Shown here piece after piece: positions 45,916 through 56,845 of a DNA stretch of 64,000 bases. The notes under the pieces are model-generated. The model searched no databases. It was given only the letters and a program-made list of their open reading frames with translations, and was not told where the DNA came from. Made by a program: the position numbers and the translations under genes. Each line of letters opens with the position of its first letter. Within the stretch, counting starts at the first letter, position 1. Source of the stretch: Superficieibacter electus (GTDB taxonomy: Bacteria; Pseudomonadota; Gammaproteobacteria; Enterobacterales; Enterobacteriaceae); the NCBI RefSeq assembly GCF_002915575.1, contig NZ_PQGD01000020.1, positions 34,855 through 98,854 on the forward strand, given 5' to 3'.

Positions 45916-46932
45916 ATGGTCGCTAAATCACTGAAAAAAAGGTATCTGGTCCTGGCGGCATCCGTGTTGCTGACTGCGCAGGCACAGGCGACCGAACTGC
46001 TGAACAGTTCTTATGATGTTTCCCGCGAGCTATTTGCGGCCCTTAATCCGCCTTTTGAACAGCAATGGGCCAACGATAATGGCGGCGATAAGCTGACCAT
46101 CAAACAATCTCACGCCGGATCATCAAAACAGGCGCTGGCGATTTTACAAGGGCTGAAGGCTGATGTTGTTACCTATAATCAGGTGACCGATGTGCAAATC
46201 CTGCACGATAAAGGCAAGCTTATTCCAGCTGACTGGCAGAGCCGCTTGCCCAACAACAGCTCTCCGTTCTACTCAACGATGGCGTTTCTGGTCCGCAAGG
46301 GCAACCCAAAAAATATTCATGACTGGAACGATTTGGTGCGTTCTGACGTGAAGCTGATCTTCCCGAATCCGAAAACGTCTGGTAACGCACGCTACACCTA
46401 TTTAGCCGCCTGGGGCGCGGCGGATAAAGCCGACGGCGGCGATAAGGCCAAAACCGTGCAGTTTATGACTCAGTTTCTCAAGAACGTCGAAGTATTTGAT
46501 ACCGGCGGTCGTGGTGCTACCACCACGTTTGTGGAACGCGGACTGGGCGACGTACTGATAAGCTTTGAATCTGAAGTGAACAACATCCGTAAACAGTATG
46601 AGGCGCAGGGCTTTGAGGTTGTGGTGCCGAAAGTCAATATTCTGGCGGAGTTCCCGGTGGCATGGGTGGATAAATACGTTAAAGCTAACGGCACGGAAAA
46701 AGCGGCAAAAGCCTACCTGAACTGGCTCTATAGCCCGCAGGCGCAAACCATTATTACCGACTACTACTATCGCGTGAACAACGCTGAAGTGATGGACAAG
46801 CTGAAAGATAAATTCCCGCAGACCGACCTGTTCCGCGTGGAAGACCGGTTTGGCTCCTGGCCTGAAGTGATGAAAACCCATTTTGCCAGCGGTGGTGAAT
46901 TAGACAAACTGTTAGCGGCGGGGCGGAAGTAA
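45916..46932 (+). CDS. cysP: Thiosulfate-binding protein CysP
   Basis: Periplasmic binding protein delivering thiosulfate (and sulfate) to the CysUWA transporter. The 338-residue precursor has a signal peptide ending TAQAQA-T. The sulfate-binding-protein motifs follow: [40 protein letters not shown] and [26 protein letters not shown] precedes the start. Its stop overlaps the cysU start (TAATG). ucpA, which precedes cysP in E. coli, is absent. Confidence 0.97.
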   Translation: MVAKSLKKRYLVLAASVLLTAQAQATELLNSSYDVSRELFAALNPPFEQQWANDNGGDKLTIKQSHAGSSKQALAILQGLKADVVTYNQVTDVQILHDKGKLIPADWQSRLPNNSSPFYSTMAFLVRKGNPKNIHDWNDLVRSDVKLIFPNPKTSGNARYTYLAAWGAADKADGGDKAKTVQFMTQFLKNVEVFDTGGRGATTTFVERGLGDVLISFESEVNNIRKQYEAQGFEVVVPKVNILAEFPVAWVDKYVKANGTEKAAKAYLNWLYSPQAQTIITDYYYRVNNAEVMDKLKDKFPQTDLFRVEDRFGSWPEVMKTHFASGGELDKLLAAGRK

Positions 46933-47765
46933 TGTTTGCAGTTTCCACCCGGCGCGTGCTGCCGGGCTTTACCTTAAGTCTCGGCACCAGCCTGCTGTTT
47001 GTATGCCTGATCATGCTGCTGCCGTTAAGCGCGCTGGTGATGCAACTTTCCCAGATGAGCTGGGAACAATACTGGGAGGTGATCACCAATCCCCAGGTGG
47101 TTGCGGCCTATAAAGTCACGCTACTGTCGGCTTTTGTGGCCTCGGTATTTAACGGCGTATTTGGTCTGCTGATGGCGTGGATCTTAACCCGTTATCGCTT
47201 TCCCGGCCGTACGCTGCTGGATGCCCTGATCGACCTGCCGTTTGCCCTGCCAACCGCGGTGGCCGGTTTGACGCTGGCTTCGCTGTTCTCGGTCAACGGC
47301 TTCTACGGTGAGTGGCTGGCTACGTTTGATATCAAAGTGACCTATACATGGCTTGGGATCGCGGTCGCGATGGCCTTTACCAGCATTCCGTTTGTGGTGC
47401 GTACCGTTCAGCCGGTGCTTGAGGAATTAGGGCCGGAGTATGAAGAAGCGGCGGAAACCCTCGGTGCGACAAGGCTGCAAAGCTTTCGCAAAGTCGTGCT
47501 GCCCGAGCTTTCTCCGGCGCTGATGGCGGGGGTGGCGTTGTCTTTCACCCGCAGTCTGGGGGAGTTTGGCGCGGTGATTTTCATCGCCGGGAATATCGCC
47601 TGGAAAACTGAAGTGACTTCGCTGATGATTTTTGTGCGCTTGCAGGAGTTTGATTACCCGGCGGCCAGTGCGATTGCTTCGGTGATCCTCGCCGCCTCGT
47701 TATTGCTGCTGTTTTCGATTAACACCCTGCAAAGTCGCTTTGGTCGACGTGTGGTAGGTCATTAA
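46932..47765 (+). CDS. cysU: Sulfate/thiosulfate ABC permease CysU (CysT)
   Basis: One of two permease subunits of the sulfate importer. The 277-residue product has about six membrane helices and the EAA loop EEAAETLGATRLQSFRKVVLPEL that docks on CysA. It starts at the cysP stop and ends overlapping the cysW start, so the operon is translationally coupled throughout. Length equals E. coli CysU. Confidence 0.97.
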   Translation: MFAVSTRRVLPGFTLSLGTSLLFVCLIMLLPLSALVMQLSQMSWEQYWEVITNPQVVAAYKVTLLSAFVASVFNGVFGLLMAWILTRYRFPGRTLLDALIDLPFALPTAVAGLTLASLFSVNGFYGEWLATFDIKVTYTWLGIAVAMAFTSIPFVVRTVQPVLEELGPEYEEAAETLGATRLQSFRKVVLPELSPALMAGVALSFTRSLGEFGAVIFIAGNIAWKTEVTSLMIFVRLQEFDYPAASAIASVILAASLLLLFSINTLQSRFGRRVVGH

Positions 47766-48640
47766 TGACAATCGTTGCTCAAGTGAAACGTTTAGACGCG
47801 CCCCGTATTAACTGGGGAAAATGGTTTCTGATTGCGGCCGGCGTGCTGCTGTCGGTGTTCATTCTGGTCGTGCCGATGGTGTATATCTTCGTCCAGGCAT
47901 TCAGTAAGGGATTAGCGCCGGTACTGCAAAACTTAAGCGATCCGGACATGCTGCACGCCATCTGGCTGACGGTGCTGATTGCGCTGATCACCGTACCGGT
48001 TAATCTGCTTTTTGGCACGCTGCTGGCGTGGCTGGTCACGCGTTTTAACTTTCCTGGCCGCCAGCTATTGCTGACGCTGCTGGACATCCCGTTTGCTGTC
48101 TCGCCAGTGGTGGCGGGGCTGATTTACCTGCTGTTTTACGGCTCTAATGGTCCGCTCGGTGGCTGGCTGGATGAGCATAATCTGCAGGTAATGTTTGCCT
48201 GGCCGGGTATGGTGCTGGTGACGATTTTTGTCACCTGTCCGTTTGTGGTGCGTGAACTGGTGCCGGTGATGCTCAGCCAGGGCAGTCACGAAGATGAAGC
48301 GGCCATTTTACTGGGTGCCTCTGGCTGGCAAATGTTCCGGCGCGTGACATTGCCAAATATTCGCTGGGCGCTGCTGTACGGTGTGGTGCTGACCAACGCC
48401 CGTGCGATTGGTGAGTTTGGTGCGGTGTCGGTGGTTTCCGGCTCCATTCGTGGTGAAACCCTGTCACTGCCGCTACAAATTGAATTGCTTGAGCAGGACT
48501 ATAATACCGTCGGCTCGTTTACCGCTGCCGCCCTGCTGGCGTTGATGGCGATTTTGACCCTGTTTTTGAAGAGTGCGTTGCAGTGGCGTTTAAGCAATCA
48601 GGAGCGCCGCCTGCAACAGGAGGGAAATCATGAGCATTGA
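47765..48640 (+). CDS. cysW: Sulfate/thiosulfate ABC permease CysW
   Basis: The second permease subunit, 291 residues with about six helices. Its EAA loop reads [22 protein letters not shown]. The ATG overlaps the cysU stop. It extends 11 bp into cysA, whose own start lies within the cysW end. Paralogous to CysU over most of the length. Confidence 0.97.
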   Translation: MTIVAQVKRLDAPRINWGKWFLIAAGVLLSVFILVVPMVYIFVQAFSKGLAPVLQNLSDPDMLHAIWLTVLIALITVPVNLLFGTLLAWLVTRFNFPGRQLLLTLLDIPFAVSPVVAGLIYLLFYGSNGPLGGWLDEHNLQVMFAWPGMVLVTIFVTCPFVVRELVPVMLSQGSHEDEAAILLGASGWQMFRRVTLPNIRWALLYGVVLTNARAIGEFGAVSVVSGSIRGETLSLPLQIELLEQDYNTVGSFTAAALLALMAILTLFLKSALQWRLSNQERRLQQEGNHEH

Positions 48641-49724
48641 GATTGCCAGAATTAAGAAGTCTTTTGGTCGCACCCAGGTGCTGAATGATATCTCGCTGGA
48701 TATCCCTTCCGGACAAATGGTGGCGTTGCTTGGGCCTTCAGGCTCGGGTAAAACCACGCTGCTGCGGATTATTGCCGGGCTTGAACACCAGACCAGCGGC
48801 AATATTCGTTTTCACGGCACCGACGTCAGCCGCCTGCATGCGCGCGATCGTAAGGTAGGGTTTGTATTTCAACACTACGCCCTGTTTCGCCATATGACGG
48901 TATTCGACAATATTGCTTTTGGTTTGAGCGTATTGCCACGCCGCGAGCGCCCGAATGCTGCGACCATTAAAGCGAAAGTGACCCGTCTGCTGGAGATGGT
49001 CCAGTTGTCGCATCTTGCCGAACGCTTCCCGGCGCAGCTGTCCGGCGGGCAGAAGCAGCGCGTGGCCCTGGCGCGCGCGTTGGCCGTGGAACCGCAAATT
49101 TTGCTGCTTGATGAACCCTTTGGTGCGCTGGATGCGCAGGTTCGTAAAGAGCTGCGGCGCTGGCTGCGTCAATTGCATGAAGAGCTGAAGTTTACCAGCG
49201 TCTTTGTGACCCACGATCAGGAAGAAGCGATGGAAGTTGCCGATCGCGTGGTGGTGATGAGTCAGGGCAATATTGAACAAGTAGACGTCCCGGATCAGGT
49301 CTGGCGGGAACCGGCGACCCGTTTCGTACTGGAATTTATGGGCGAGGTCAATCGCTTGCAGGGCACCGTGCGCGGTGGTCAGTTCCATGTCGGCGCACAC
49401 CGCTGGCCTCTGGGATATTCACCAGCTCATCAGGGGCCGGTCGAACTTTTCCTGCGCCCGTGGGAAGTGGATATCAGCCGGCGTACCAGCCTTGATGCAC
49501 CGTTGCCGGTGCAGGTACTGGAAGCCAGCCCGAAAGGCCACTACACCCAATTAGTCGTCCAGCCACTGGGGTGGTATAACGAGCCGTTAAACGTAGTTAT
49601 GCAGGATGAAAACGCGCCGGTCCGCGGCGAAAGATTATTTGTCGGTCTGCAACACGCACGTTTATATAACGGCAATGAGCGTATAGAATCCCGGCAGCCG
49701 CTTGCTCTGGCGAAGTCTGCCTGA
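48630..49724 (+). CDS. cysA: Sulfate/thiosulfate ABC transporter ATPase CysA
   Basis: Energises sulfate and thiosulfate import. The 364-residue product shows Walker [10 protein letters not shown] near residue 35, signature LSGGQKQR near 135, Walker B ILLLDEP and the switch His in VTHD. A C-terminal regulatory beta-domain follows (residues ~240-364). GGAGGGAAATC is its RBS inside cysW. cysM follows after 110 bp. Confidence 0.97.
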   Translation: MSIEIARIKKSFGRTQVLNDISLDIPSGQMVALLGPSGSGKTTLLRIIAGLEHQTSGNIRFHGTDVSRLHARDRKVGFVFQHYALFRHMTVFDNIAFGLSVLPRRERPNAATIKAKVTRLLEMVQLSHLAERFPAQLSGGQKQRVALARALAVEPQILLLDEPFGALDAQVRKELRRWLRQLHEELKFTSVFVTHDQEEAMEVADRVVVMSQGNIEQVDVPDQVWREPATRFVLEFMGEVNRLQGTVRGGQFHVGAHRWPLGYSPAHQGPVELFLRPWEVDISRRTSLDAPLPVQVLEASPKGHYTQLVVQPLGWYNEPLNVVMQDENAPVRGERLFVGLQHARLYNGNERIESRQPLALAKSA

Positions 49725-49791
49725 TAGCTTAACCGCACGTGGTTTGGCCGGGAAGCATGGTGCTTGCTCTGCCTGAATTTGCCTTCCCCAG

Positions 49792-49816
49792 GCCCGGTAG
49801 CGAAACGCCGCCGGGC
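49792..49816. repeat. Hairpin between cysA and cysM
   Basis: GCCCGG and CCGGGC pair around TAGCGAAACGCCG, and CATTTTGTTG follows. It could be a weak terminator or a REP-like half element that lowers cysM read-through. It lies just upstream of the cysM GTG start. Confidence 0.45.
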
Positions 49817-49834
49817 ATTTTGTTGGACAAAAAT

Positions 49835-50746
49835 GTGAACACATTAGAACACACCATCGGTAACACGCCGCTGGTTAAACTTCAGCGTCTGGGCCCGGAT
49901 AACGGCAGCGAAATCTGGCTCAAGCTGGAAGGTAATAATCCTGCCGGATCGGTTAAAGATCGGGCGGCGCTGTCGATGATCGTTGAAGCGGAAAAACGCG
50001 GCGATATTCAACCGGGCGATACGCTAATTGAAGCGACCAGCGGTAACACCGGCATTGCGCTGGCGATGATTGCTGCGCTGAAAGGTTATCGTATGAAACT
50101 GCTGATGCCGGACAACATGAGCCAGGAGCGACGCGCCGCGATGCGGGCTTATGGTGCGGAGCTTATTCTTGTCAGCAAAGCGCAGGGGATGGAAGGTGCA
50201 CGTGATTTGGCCCTGTTAATGGCTGAACGCGGGGAGGGCAAGCTGCTCGATCAATTCAACAACCCGGATAATCCTTACGCGCATTACACCACGACCGGCC
50301 CGGAAATCTGGCAGCAAACGGCGGGGCGTATTACGCATTTTGTTTCCAGCATGGGCACTACCGGCACCATCACCGGCGTTTCGCGCTTTATGCGTGAGCA
50401 GGCGAAACCGGTCACCATTGTGGGCTTACAGCCGGAGGAGGGCAGCAGCATTCCGGGCATTCGCCGCTGGCCTGCGGAGTATATGCCGGGGATTTATAAC
50501 GCCTCACTGGTGGATGAAGTCCTGGATATTCATCAGAATGATGCGGAAAACACCATGCGCGAACTGGCGGTGCGCGAAGGGATTTTCTGCGGCGTCAGCT
50601 CTGGCGGTGCGGTGGCCGGGGCGCTGCGTGTGGCACAGACGAATCCGGGGGCGGTAGTGGTGGCGATTATTTGCGATCGTGGCGATCGTTATCTTTCTAC
50701 TGGCGTATTTGGTGAAGAGCACTTTAACCAGGGGGCGGGGATTTAA
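49835..50746 (+). CDS. cysM: Cysteine synthase B CysM (GTG start)
   Basis: O-acetylserine sulfhydrylase B, which makes cysteine from sulfide or S-sulfocysteine from thiosulfate, fitting its place after the thiosulfate importer. The 303-residue PLP enzyme has the Schiff-base lysine in NPAGSVKDRAA, the [11 protein letters not shown] substrate loop and SMGTTGTITGVSRF phosphate loop. Start GTG 49835 reproduces the E. coli N-terminus; the upstream in-frame extension crosses the hairpin and is rejected. It converges on the next gene with a 4-bp overlap. Confidence 0.95.
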   Translation: MNTLEHTIGNTPLVKLQRLGPDNGSEIWLKLEGNNPAGSVKDRAALSMIVEAEKRGDIQPGDTLIEATSGNTGIALAMIAALKGYRMKLLMPDNMSQERRAAMRAYGAELILVSKAQGMEGARDLALLMAERGEGKLLDQFNNPDNPYAHYTTTGPEIWQQTAGRITHFVSSMGTTGTITGVSRFMREQAKPVTIVGLQPEEGSSIPGIRRWPAEYMPGIYNASLVDEVLDIHQNDAENTMRELAVREGIFCGVSSGGAVAGALRVAQTNPGAVVVAIICDRGDRYLSTGVFGEEHFNQGAGI

Positions 50747-51150
50747 GCCTCTGCATCGAGTAAATCGGTTCCGTAAGAGTTATCCACGGTGCATAGCCAG
50801 CCGCCATCATCTTGTTGGCGGAAAACATAGGTTGCGCGGCGCGTAACCTGGATGGCGTTTCCCGTAGGGGAAGGAATGGCCAGGTGGGTTTCCATTATCA
50901 CCAGCGCGTTGCCACCGCCTTCGATAATCTCCATCTTTCCCTGACTTACTACCAGTCGGTGCTGAAAATAATCAGCGATGGCGATAAACGCATTTTGGAT
51001 ATTATCCTTTCCGCTTACCACCCTCCCTGGCTTGACGACCAACGTAGCATCTTCAGCGTAATATGCCATTAAGGTGGCATAGTCTTCCTGCGATATGGCG
51101 CGATCGCAGGCTGCTATTACCTCTTTTAACGTTAAGGCTGATGATGGCAT
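50743..51150 (-). CDS. NTF2-like (SnoaL/DUF4440) protein
   Basis: A 135-residue single-domain protein of the NTF2-like superfamily (YybH/DUF4440 type). It shows the helix SALTLKEVIAACDRAISQEDY, then LMAYYAEDATLVVKPGRVVSGK, and beta strands ending RRATYVFRQQDDGGWLCTVDN. Such folds serve as small enzymes or ligand-binding domains, so no activity is assigned. E. coli has yfeS at this place, and yfeS is absent here. The ATG 51150 is chosen; a TTG further upstream is unlikely. Confidence 0.82.
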   Translation of the reverse strand: MPSSALTLKEVIAACDRAISQEDYATLMAYYAEDATLVVKPGRVVSGKDNIQNAFIAIADYFQHRLVVSQGKMEIIEGGGNALVIMETHLAIPSPTGNAIQVTRRATYVFRQQDDGGWLCTVDNSYGTDLLDAEA

Positions 51151-51262
51151 GTAATCGACTCTCAAGCTGGAATATTATGCTGCTATTATGACAGCAGTGG
51201 GAAGGTCAGGCATAGCGAATCTCAGCGTTGGCCAACGTCCTTCCCAAAATGTTCATCGCTAA

Positions 51263-51637
51263 TTATTTGTCCTCATCAGGCACCGTCTTATCAGTTTCTG
51301 CAATCAACGCATGCAGATAACTCTTTGCGTTTTCATCGCTTTTGCCAGGAATTTTGACGATATAAGGCTTCCCACTGATAGACGATGAAGAAGCAACTTT
51401 ATCAATAAACTGCTCGGCAGTATCAATGCGGTTACGGGTATTGCTCAGCTTCAGGCGCAGGTGGGAAACCGCTTCTTCACAATTATGTGCATCACCATTA
51501 CGTATAAAAGTGAGATCCTGCTTTTGCGCCAGTGCAGTCAGCATGGCGTTGATGCGTGCTTCTTCGTGGGGGCTAAGTTTGGCAAAGGCAGGAAGCGACA
51601 TGAGAAGCGCAATAATGACACAAAGGCATTTTTTCAT
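51263..51637 (-). CDS. yfeK: Exported protein YfeK
   Basis: A 124-residue secreted protein with a clear signal peptide ([19 protein letters not shown]). A conserved domain follows with [22 protein letters not shown], a cysteine ([14 protein letters not shown]) and [14 protein letters not shown]. It matches E. coli YfeK, located between pdxK and cysM there too. Start ATG 51637 is chosen over an upstream frame extension. Function unknown. Confidence 0.92.
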   Translation of the reverse strand: MKKCLCVIIALLMSLPAFAKLSPHEEARINAMLTALAQKQDLTFIRNGDAHNCEEAVSHLRLKLSNTRNRIDTAEQFIDKVASSSSISGKPYIVKIPGKSDENAKSYLHALIAETDKTVPDEDK

Positions 51638-51849
51638 TGAATGATCCTTTTCAATTAATCTGTTACCGCTTTCAGACAGCTCAGGGACCGAGAAGTTGCA
51701 CGTTAGTCTGACAGGACAAGACATTTGCTAACTTTTTCATAAACGCGCAAAATTCTCATGGGCAGAGGATGACAACGCTAAAACATACTCTGAAAAACGA
51801 TGAAAAACAGGCAAGGTATTAATACGCAATCCAGCGACAGGAGAGGTGT

Positions 51850-52716
51850 GTGGGTCAGGAGAATGATATACAGTCCGTGCTTTTCGACGATAAACATCGC
51901 GCATTACAAACCGATATTGTCGCCGTTCAGTCTCAGGTAGTGTACGGCAGCGTGGGTAACAGCATTGCGGTGCCGGCCATCAAGGCGAATGGGTTACGAG
52001 TAACGGCAGTACCGACGGTGCTGTTCAGCAACACACCGCATTATGAAACGTATTATGGCGGTATTATTCCCGCTGAGTGGTTTAGCGGCTACCTTCAAGC
52101 GTTAACAGAGCGTGATGCGTTGCGCGAGCTGAAAGCCGTGACGACGGGCTATATGGGTAGCGCAGAGCAAATCGCGCTGCTGGCGCAGTGGCTGAAAACA
52201 CTGCGCGTCACGCATCCGCAGCTCGCGATTCTGGTCGATCCGGTGATTGGCGATATCGACAGCGGAATGTACGTCAAAGCAGAGATCCCGCAGGCTTACC
52301 GTCAACACCTGCTGCCATTGGCTGAAGGGCTGACGCCGAATGTGTTTGAACTGGAAATGTTGAGCGGAAAACCGTGTGCAACGCTGGATCAGGCTGTTGC
52401 GGCTGCGAAAACGTTGCTCTCGGATACGTTGAAATGGATTGTCATTACTAGTGCGCCGGGGGAAACCAGAGATACTATGAATGTGGCGGTGGTGACGGCT
52501 GAGCATGTAGATGTGATTGCGCACCCGCGGGTGAAAACCGATCTCAAAGGGACAGGGGACTTGTTCTGCGCAGAGCTTATCAGCGGTATTGTTAAGGGTA
52601 ACCCACTGACCCTGGCAACGCAGCACGCGGCAGAACGCGTTCTGGCAACCATGACCTGGACACAGCAATGCGGCTGTGATGAGTTAATTCTGCCACCAAC
52701 AGAGCAGCACGTATAA
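51850..52716 (+). CDS. pdxK: Pyridoxine/pyridoxal/pyridoxamine kinase PdxK
   Basis: PdxK phosphorylates B6 vitamers in PLP salvage. The 288-residue ribokinase-like product shows the vitamer-binding region [34 protein letters not shown] and the anion-hole/catalytic motif [15 protein letters not shown]. The start is GTG 51850 with CAGGAGAGG upstream; a GTG at 51877 would match the E. coli N-terminus more exactly, so the start is uncertain by nine codons. Convergent with crr. Confidence 0.94.
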   Translation: MGQENDIQSVLFDDKHRALQTDIVAVQSQVVYGSVGNSIAVPAIKANGLRVTAVPTVLFSNTPHYETYYGGIIPAEWFSGYLQALTERDALRELKAVTTGYMGSAEQIALLAQWLKTLRVTHPQLAILVDPVIGDIDSGMYVKAEIPQAYRQHLLPLAEGLTPNVFELEMLSGKPCATLDQAVAAAKTLLSDTLKWIVITSAPGETRDTMNVAVVTAEHVDVIAHPRVKTDLKGTGDLFCAELISGIVKGNPLTLATQHAAERVLATMTWTQQCGCDELILPPTEQHV

Positions 52717-52744
52717 AAAATGGCACCCGGGGGTGCCATTTTTC
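52717..52744. terminator. Bidirectional terminator between pdxK and crr
   Basis: AAAATGGCACC and GGTGCCATTTT pair around CGGG, with A- and T-runs on either side. It serves both pdxK and the ptsHI-crr operon. Confidence 0.92.
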
Positions 52745-52757
52745 ACTGCGGCAAGAA

Positions 52758-53267
52758 TTACTTCTTGATGCGAATTACCGGGGTTTCACCCACAGTGACG
52801 CTACCGGACAGCTTGATCAGTTCTTTGATCTCGTCCATGTTGGAGATAACGACCGGAGTCAGGGTTGACTTGGCTTTCTCTTCCAGCAACGGCAGATCGA
52901 ATTCAATGACCGGATCGCCAACTTTTACGCGCTGACCTTCTTCAGCGACGCGCTTAAAGCCTTCGCCTTTCAGTTCAACGGTGTCGATACCGAAGTGCAC
53001 GAACAGCTCAATGCCGCTGTCGGATTCGATTGAGAACGCATGGTTGGTTTCAAAGATTTTGCCGATGGTTCCATCAACCGGTGCAACCATTTTGTTACCG
53101 GTTGGTTTGATAGCAATGCCATCTCCAACAATTTTCTCAGCAAAAACAACATCCGGCACATCTTCGATATTCACGATTTCGCCAGACAGCGGAGCAATAA
53201 TCTCAATAGTTCCGGTGTCTTTCTTATCATCAGAAACCAGAGATTTCAATTTATCAAACAAACCCAT
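52758..53267 (-). CDS. crr: PTS glucose-specific enzyme IIA (EIIA-Glc)
   Basis: EIIA-Glc carries the phosphoryl group from HPr to glucose-type permeases (and MurP). Its phosphorylation state controls adenylate cyclase and inducer exclusion. The 169-residue product equals E. coli Crr. It has the paired active-site histidines in ETNHAFSI (His76 counting Met) and [13 protein letters not shown] (His91). The N-terminal amphipathic [11 protein letters not shown] binds membranes. Last gene of ptsHI-crr. Confidence 0.98.
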   Translation of the reverse strand: MGLFDKLKSLVSDDKKDTGTIEIIAPLSGEIVNIEDVPDVVFAEKIVGDGIAIKPTGNKMVAPVDGTIGKIFETNHAFSIESDSGIELFVHFGIDTVELKGEGFKRVAEEGQRVKVGDPVIEFDLPLLEEKAKSTLTPVVISNMDEIKELIKLSGSVTVGETPVIRIKK

Positions 53268-53307
53268 GATCTTCTCCTAAGCAGTAAATTGGGCCGCATC
53301 TCGTGGA

Positions 53308-55035
53308 TTAGCAGATTGTTTTTTCTTCAATGAACTTGTTAACCAGCGTCATTAACTCGTCCGTTGTCGGTTGAGCAAGAGCCTGCTCTGCTAATACCTT
53401 CGCATCTTCGAAATTCGTGTTACGGATAATTTTCTTAATGCGCGGGATAGAAATGGAGCTCATTGAGAACTCGTCCAGACCCATCCCTAACAACAGAAGT
53501 GTAGCACGTTCGTCGCCTGCAAGCTCACCACACATGCCTGTCCATTTGCCTTCTGCATGAGACGCATCAATAACTTGCTTGATAAGCGTCAGCACGGACG
53601 GGGACATCGGCTGGTAGAGATGCGAAATCATATCATTACCACGGTCAACTGCCAGGGTGTACTGGGTCAAATCATTGGTACCGATACTAAAGAAATCAAC
53701 TTCTTTGGCCAGATGACGAGCAATGGTTGCCGCAGCCGGTGTTTCCACCATCACGCCAATCTCAATGCTTTCATCAAAGGCTTTACCTTCGTCGCGCAGT
53801 TCCTGTTTATAGATTTCGATCTCTTTGCGCAGGGCGCGAACTTCTTCAACAGAGATGATCATCGGGAACATAATGCGCAGCTTACCGAAAGCAGATGCAC
53901 GCAGGATAGCGCGAACCTGGTCACGCAGAATCTCTTTACGATCCATGGCGATACGCACAGCACGCCAGCCCAGGAATGGGTTTTCTTCTTTCGGGAAGTT
54001 CATGTACGGCAGTTCTTTATCGCCACCGATGTCCATGGTACGCACGATGACCGCCTGAGAACCACAGGCTTCAGCAACGGCTTTATACGCTGAGAACTGT
54101 TCTTCTTCAGTCGGCAGCGCGTCGCGGTCCATGAACAGGAATTCAGTGCGGTACAAGCCAACACCTTCTGCGCCGTTACGTTCTGCACCATCAACGTCAC
54201 GCACGGTGCCGATGTTAGCGCAGACTTCAACCTGATGGCCGTCAAGAGTGATAGCCGGCAGATCTTTAAGCTTAGCCAGTTCCGCTTTTTCGCTGGCAAC
54301 CTGCTCCTGAACGGCGCGCAGTTGCTCAATTTCTTCATTAGTAGGGTTGACGTAAACTTTATTATTTACGGCATCCAGAATCAGATAATCGCCGTTTTTC
54401 ACCTGTGCGGTTACGCTACCGGTGCCCACGATGGCTGGCAGTTCAAGGGAACGCGCCATGATAGAGGTGTGGGAGGTACGGCCACCAACGTCAGTAATAA
54501 AGCCCAGTACCTTTTGCAGGTTAAGCTGTGCTGTTTCGGACGGGGTGAGGTCGGCTGCAACAAGAATGACTTCGTCCTGAATGGAACCGAGGTCGATAAT
54601 CGGCATGCCAAGGATGTTGCGCATTAAACGCTTACCGATGTCACGTACGTCAGCCGCACGCTCTTTCAGGTATTCATCGTCCAGCTCTTCTAAAGCAGTG
54701 GCTTGCCCTTCGATAACTTCATGCGCTGCGGCATCCGCAGTCATGTGTTTATCTTTAATCAGGGCTATGATTTCCTGCTCCAGCTCCTCATCTTCGAGCA
54801 GCATAATATGCCCTTCAAAGATGGCCTCTTTTTCTTCACCAAAAGTTTCGCCAGCTTTGGTTTTAATAGCTTCCAGCTGGGCAGACGCTTTGGCGCGACC
54901 GCTCAGAAAACGTTCAACTTCCTGATCGACTTTGTCGGCAGAAACTTTTTTCCGGTCGATGACAATCTCATCTTCTTTAAGCAACAACGCGTTGCCAAAA
55001 GCGATACCCGGGGATGCTAAAATGCCTGAAATCAT
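53308..55035 (-). CDS. ptsI: PTS enzyme I (PtsI)
   Basis: Enzyme I takes phosphate from phosphoenolpyruvate and passes it to HPr. The 575-residue product equals E. coli PtsI. It has the phospho-His in [12 protein letters not shown] (His189), and the C-terminal PEP-binding TIM barrel with [10 protein letters not shown]-type ([11 protein letters not shown]) and [11 protein letters not shown] motifs. It lies 44 bp after ptsH and 40 bp before crr. Confidence 0.98.
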   Translation of the reverse strand: MISGILASPGIAFGNALLLKEDEIVIDRKKVSADKVDQEVERFLSGRAKASAQLEAIKTKAGETFGEEKEAIFEGHIMLLEDEELEQEIIALIKDKHMTADAAAHEVIEGQATALEELDDEYLKERAADVRDIGKRLMRNILGMPIIDLGSIQDEVILVAADLTPSETAQLNLQKVLGFITDVGGRTSHTSIMARSLELPAIVGTGSVTAQVKNGDYLILDAVNNKVYVNPTNEEIEQLRAVQEQVASEKAELAKLKDLPAITLDGHQVEVCANIGTVRDVDGAERNGAEGVGLYRTEFLFMDRDALPTEEEQFSAYKAVAEACGSQAVIVRTMDIGGDKELPYMNFPKEENPFLGWRAVRIAMDRKEILRDQVRAILRASAFGKLRIMFPMIISVEEVRALRKEIEIYKQELRDEGKAFDESIEIGVMVETPAAATIARHLAKEVDFFSIGTNDLTQYTLAVDRGNDMISHLYQPMSPSVLTLIKQVIDASHAEGKWTGMCGELAGDERATLLLLGMGLDEFSMSSISIPRIKKIIRNTNFEDAKVLAEQALAQPTTDELMTLVNKFIEEKTIC

Positions 55036-55079
55036 AACCCTACCTTACTTGTGACTGATATTTAAAAGAACCCGTGAAC

Positions 55080-55337
55080 TTACTCGAGTTCAGCCATCAG
55101 TTTAACCAGATGCTCAACTGCTTTTTGCTCGTCTTCACCTTCAGCGGACAGGGTGACAACGGTACCCTGAGTCAGACCCAGAGTTTGCAGTTTGAACAGG
55201 CTTTTTGCGCTGGCGCTTTTGCCATTAGACGTCACAGTAATTTCGGAAGTAAAACCTTTCGCTTCTTTCACAAATTGAGCTGCAGGGCGGGTGTGAAGAC
55301 CGTTCGGAGCGGTAATAGTCACTTCTTGCTGGAACAT
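55080..55337 (-). CDS. ptsH: PTS phosphocarrier protein HPr (PtsH)
   Basis: HPr shuttles phosphate from enzyme I to the EIIA proteins. The 85-residue product equals E. coli HPr. It carries phospho-His15 in [11 protein letters not shown] and the conserved [15 protein letters not shown]-type segment (residues 46 onward). GTTGGGGAAATAT precedes the ATG. First gene of the PTS operon. Confidence 0.98.
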   Translation of the reverse strand: MFQQEVTITAPNGLHTRPAAQFVKEAKGFTSEITVTSNGKSASAKSLFKLQTLGLTQGTVVTLSAEGEDEQKAVEHLVKLMAELE

Positions 55338-55500
55338 TATATTTCCCCAACTTATAGGTTTAGTGTTGTGGATCTAAAGTTTAGCCTGTTGACCAAACTT
55401 TAGCCTGGATCAATAAGCGCCTGCGTAAACGGTGACGACGCCGTCACCTGTAAACGAAATCCGGGACAGGAACTACTGGCCGTAGACGTTTAGCGCGTCA
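55338..55500 (-). promoter_or_regulatory. ptsH leader and proximal promoter region
   Basis: The leader ACAACACTAAACCTATAAG and the upstream CTAAACTTTAGATCC stretch correspond to the P1 promoter region of E. coli ptsH as I remember it. A likely -10 is TAAACT at 55378-55383. There is no clear consensus CRP half-site pair within this segment by eye. Confidence 0.5.
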
Positions 55501-55575
55501 TTAAACATTATGCCGCGAAAGCGAGAGTTGAACCAAATCATAAAATCGATTCAGCCAGTGGAAAAGCCACTTTTG

Positions 55576-55600
55576 AATAATTTCGCGGATCAAAATAATT
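55576..55600 (-). promoter_or_regulatory. Mlc-type operator upstream of ptsH
   Basis: Read toward ptsH the site is AATTATTTTGATCCGCG followed by AAATTATT, a dyad with TTATTTT/AAATTATT arms around a CGCG-containing centre. It fits the Mlc consensus. Mlc repression of ptsHI relieved by glucose transport is known in E. coli. It lies about 240 bp upstream of ptsH, consistent with a distal P0 promoter. Confidence 0.65.
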
Positions 55601-55671
55601 CTGCTGGTTAAATACCAGACCTGACGGGGTGAAGCAATGCCTGCTGGAGCAAAAGTTTGAAGTACGCCACA

Positions 55672-55701
55672 AAAAAAGCACCCCGCAGGGTGCTTTTTTA
55701 C
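55672..55701 (-). terminator. Terminator of cysK
   Basis: AAAAAGCACCC and GGGTGCTTTTT pair around CGCA with A- and T-runs on either side. It ends cysK transcription before the ptsH promoter region. Confidence 0.92.
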
Positions 55702-55721
55702 GCATTTTTTACAACCTGGCA

Positions 55722-56693
55722 CTACTGTTGCAACTCTTTTTCTGTGAACAGATCGGCAAACAGTGCGGTGCTCAGATAACGCTCACCCGAAGAGGGTAGG
55801 ATAACCACAATATTCTTATTGGTAAAGGCTTCATCTTGCTGTAATTTCAGCGCTGCTGCGACGGCGGCACCGGACGAGATACCCGCGAGAATTCCTTCTT
55901 CTTCCATCAGCTTACGTGCAGTAGAAATGGCTTCCTCATTGGTAATGCCAACGACTTTATCGACCAGTTTAAGATCGAGGTTGCCGGGAATAAAGCCTGC
56001 ACCAATGCCCTGAATTTTATGGGGGCCTGGTTTGAGCTCCTCGCCTGCCAGCGCCTGAGCGATAACCGGAGAGTCCGTGGGTTCAACCGCAACGGTAATC
56101 AGATCGCCTTTCCCTTTGGTGTTTTTAATATAGCGGCTGACGCCGGTCAGCGTACCGCCCGTGCCCACGCCGGAGATAAAGACATCAACCTGACCGTCGG
56201 TATCTTCCCAAATTTCAGGACCGGTGGTTTTCTCATGAATTTCCGGGTTTGCCGGATTACTGAACTGCTGAAGCAGAAGATACTTAGACGGATCGCTGGC
56301 CACGATTTCTTCCGCTTTCTGGATGGCACCTTTCATCCCCTTTGCACCTTCCGTCAGTACCAGATTTGCCCCCAGCGCTTTGAGCAGCTTGCGGCGCTCA
56401 ACGCTCATGGTTTCCGGCATGGTCAGCGTTAGCTTGTAGCCACGCGCAGCGGCAACATAGGCCAGCGCAATCCCGGTGTTACCACTGGTGGGCTCAACCA
56501 GTTCAATACCTGCTTTTAAAACGCCGCGTTTTTCGGCATCCCAAATCATATTGGCACCGATTCGGCATTTAACGCTAAAGCTCGGGTTACGTGATTCCAC
56601 CTTCGCCAGAATGCGTCCATTACCGATTCGGTTCAGTCGAACCAGTGGCGTATGACCGATAGTCAGCGAGTTATCTTCAAAAATCTTACTCAT
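55722..56693 (-). CDS. cysK: Cysteine synthase A CysK
   Basis: O-acetylserine sulfhydrylase A, the main cysteine synthase, which also binds CysE. The 323-residue PLP enzyme has its Schiff-base lysine in [11 protein letters not shown] (Lys42 counting Met), the [11 protein letters not shown] loop and [23 protein letters not shown] precedes the ATG. It is one of two cysteine synthases in the window; cysM lies 5 kb away with the importer. Confidence 0.98.
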   Translation of the reverse strand: MSKIFEDNSLTIGHTPLVRLNRIGNGRILAKVESRNPSFSVKCRIGANMIWDAEKRGVLKAGIELVEPTSGNTGIALAYVAAARGYKLTLTMPETMSVERRKLLKALGANLVLTEGAKGMKGAIQKAEEIVASDPSKYLLLQQFSNPANPEIHEKTTGPEIWEDTDGQVDVFISGVGTGGTLTGVSRYIKNTKGKGDLITVAVEPTDSPVIAQALAGEELKPGPHKIQGIGAGFIPGNLDLKLVDKVVGITNEEAISTARKLMEEEGILAGISSGAAVAAALKLQQDEAFTNKNIVVILPSSGERYLSTALFADLFTEKELQQ

Positions 56694-56790
56694 GGCCTGT
56701 CCTTAACTGTTTGAAATTTGGGATGACGCTACCAGCATACCTGCTCAGACAATATGCGGAAGTAAGGATTTCGCATATCTATATGCCCCC
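56694..56790 (-). promoter_or_regulatory. cysK promoter region
   Basis: TATGCT (minus strand, 56734-56739) fits a -10 element. Upstream GGGGGCATATAGATATGCG contains the dyad GCATATAGATATGC. The segment closely resembles the E. coli cysK promoter as I recall it, where CysB activates. Exact CysB contacts cannot be placed by eye. Confidence 0.55.
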
Positions 56791-56845
56791 TGGAAATAAT
56801 GATGACCAGTATGGAATAAGACGCGGAATAATCCAGTCACTACGC

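Noticed and set aside
55501-55722. A 73-codon frame between cysK and ptsH
   Set aside because: It overlaps the cysK terminator and the Mlc-type operator region and has no similarity I recognise.
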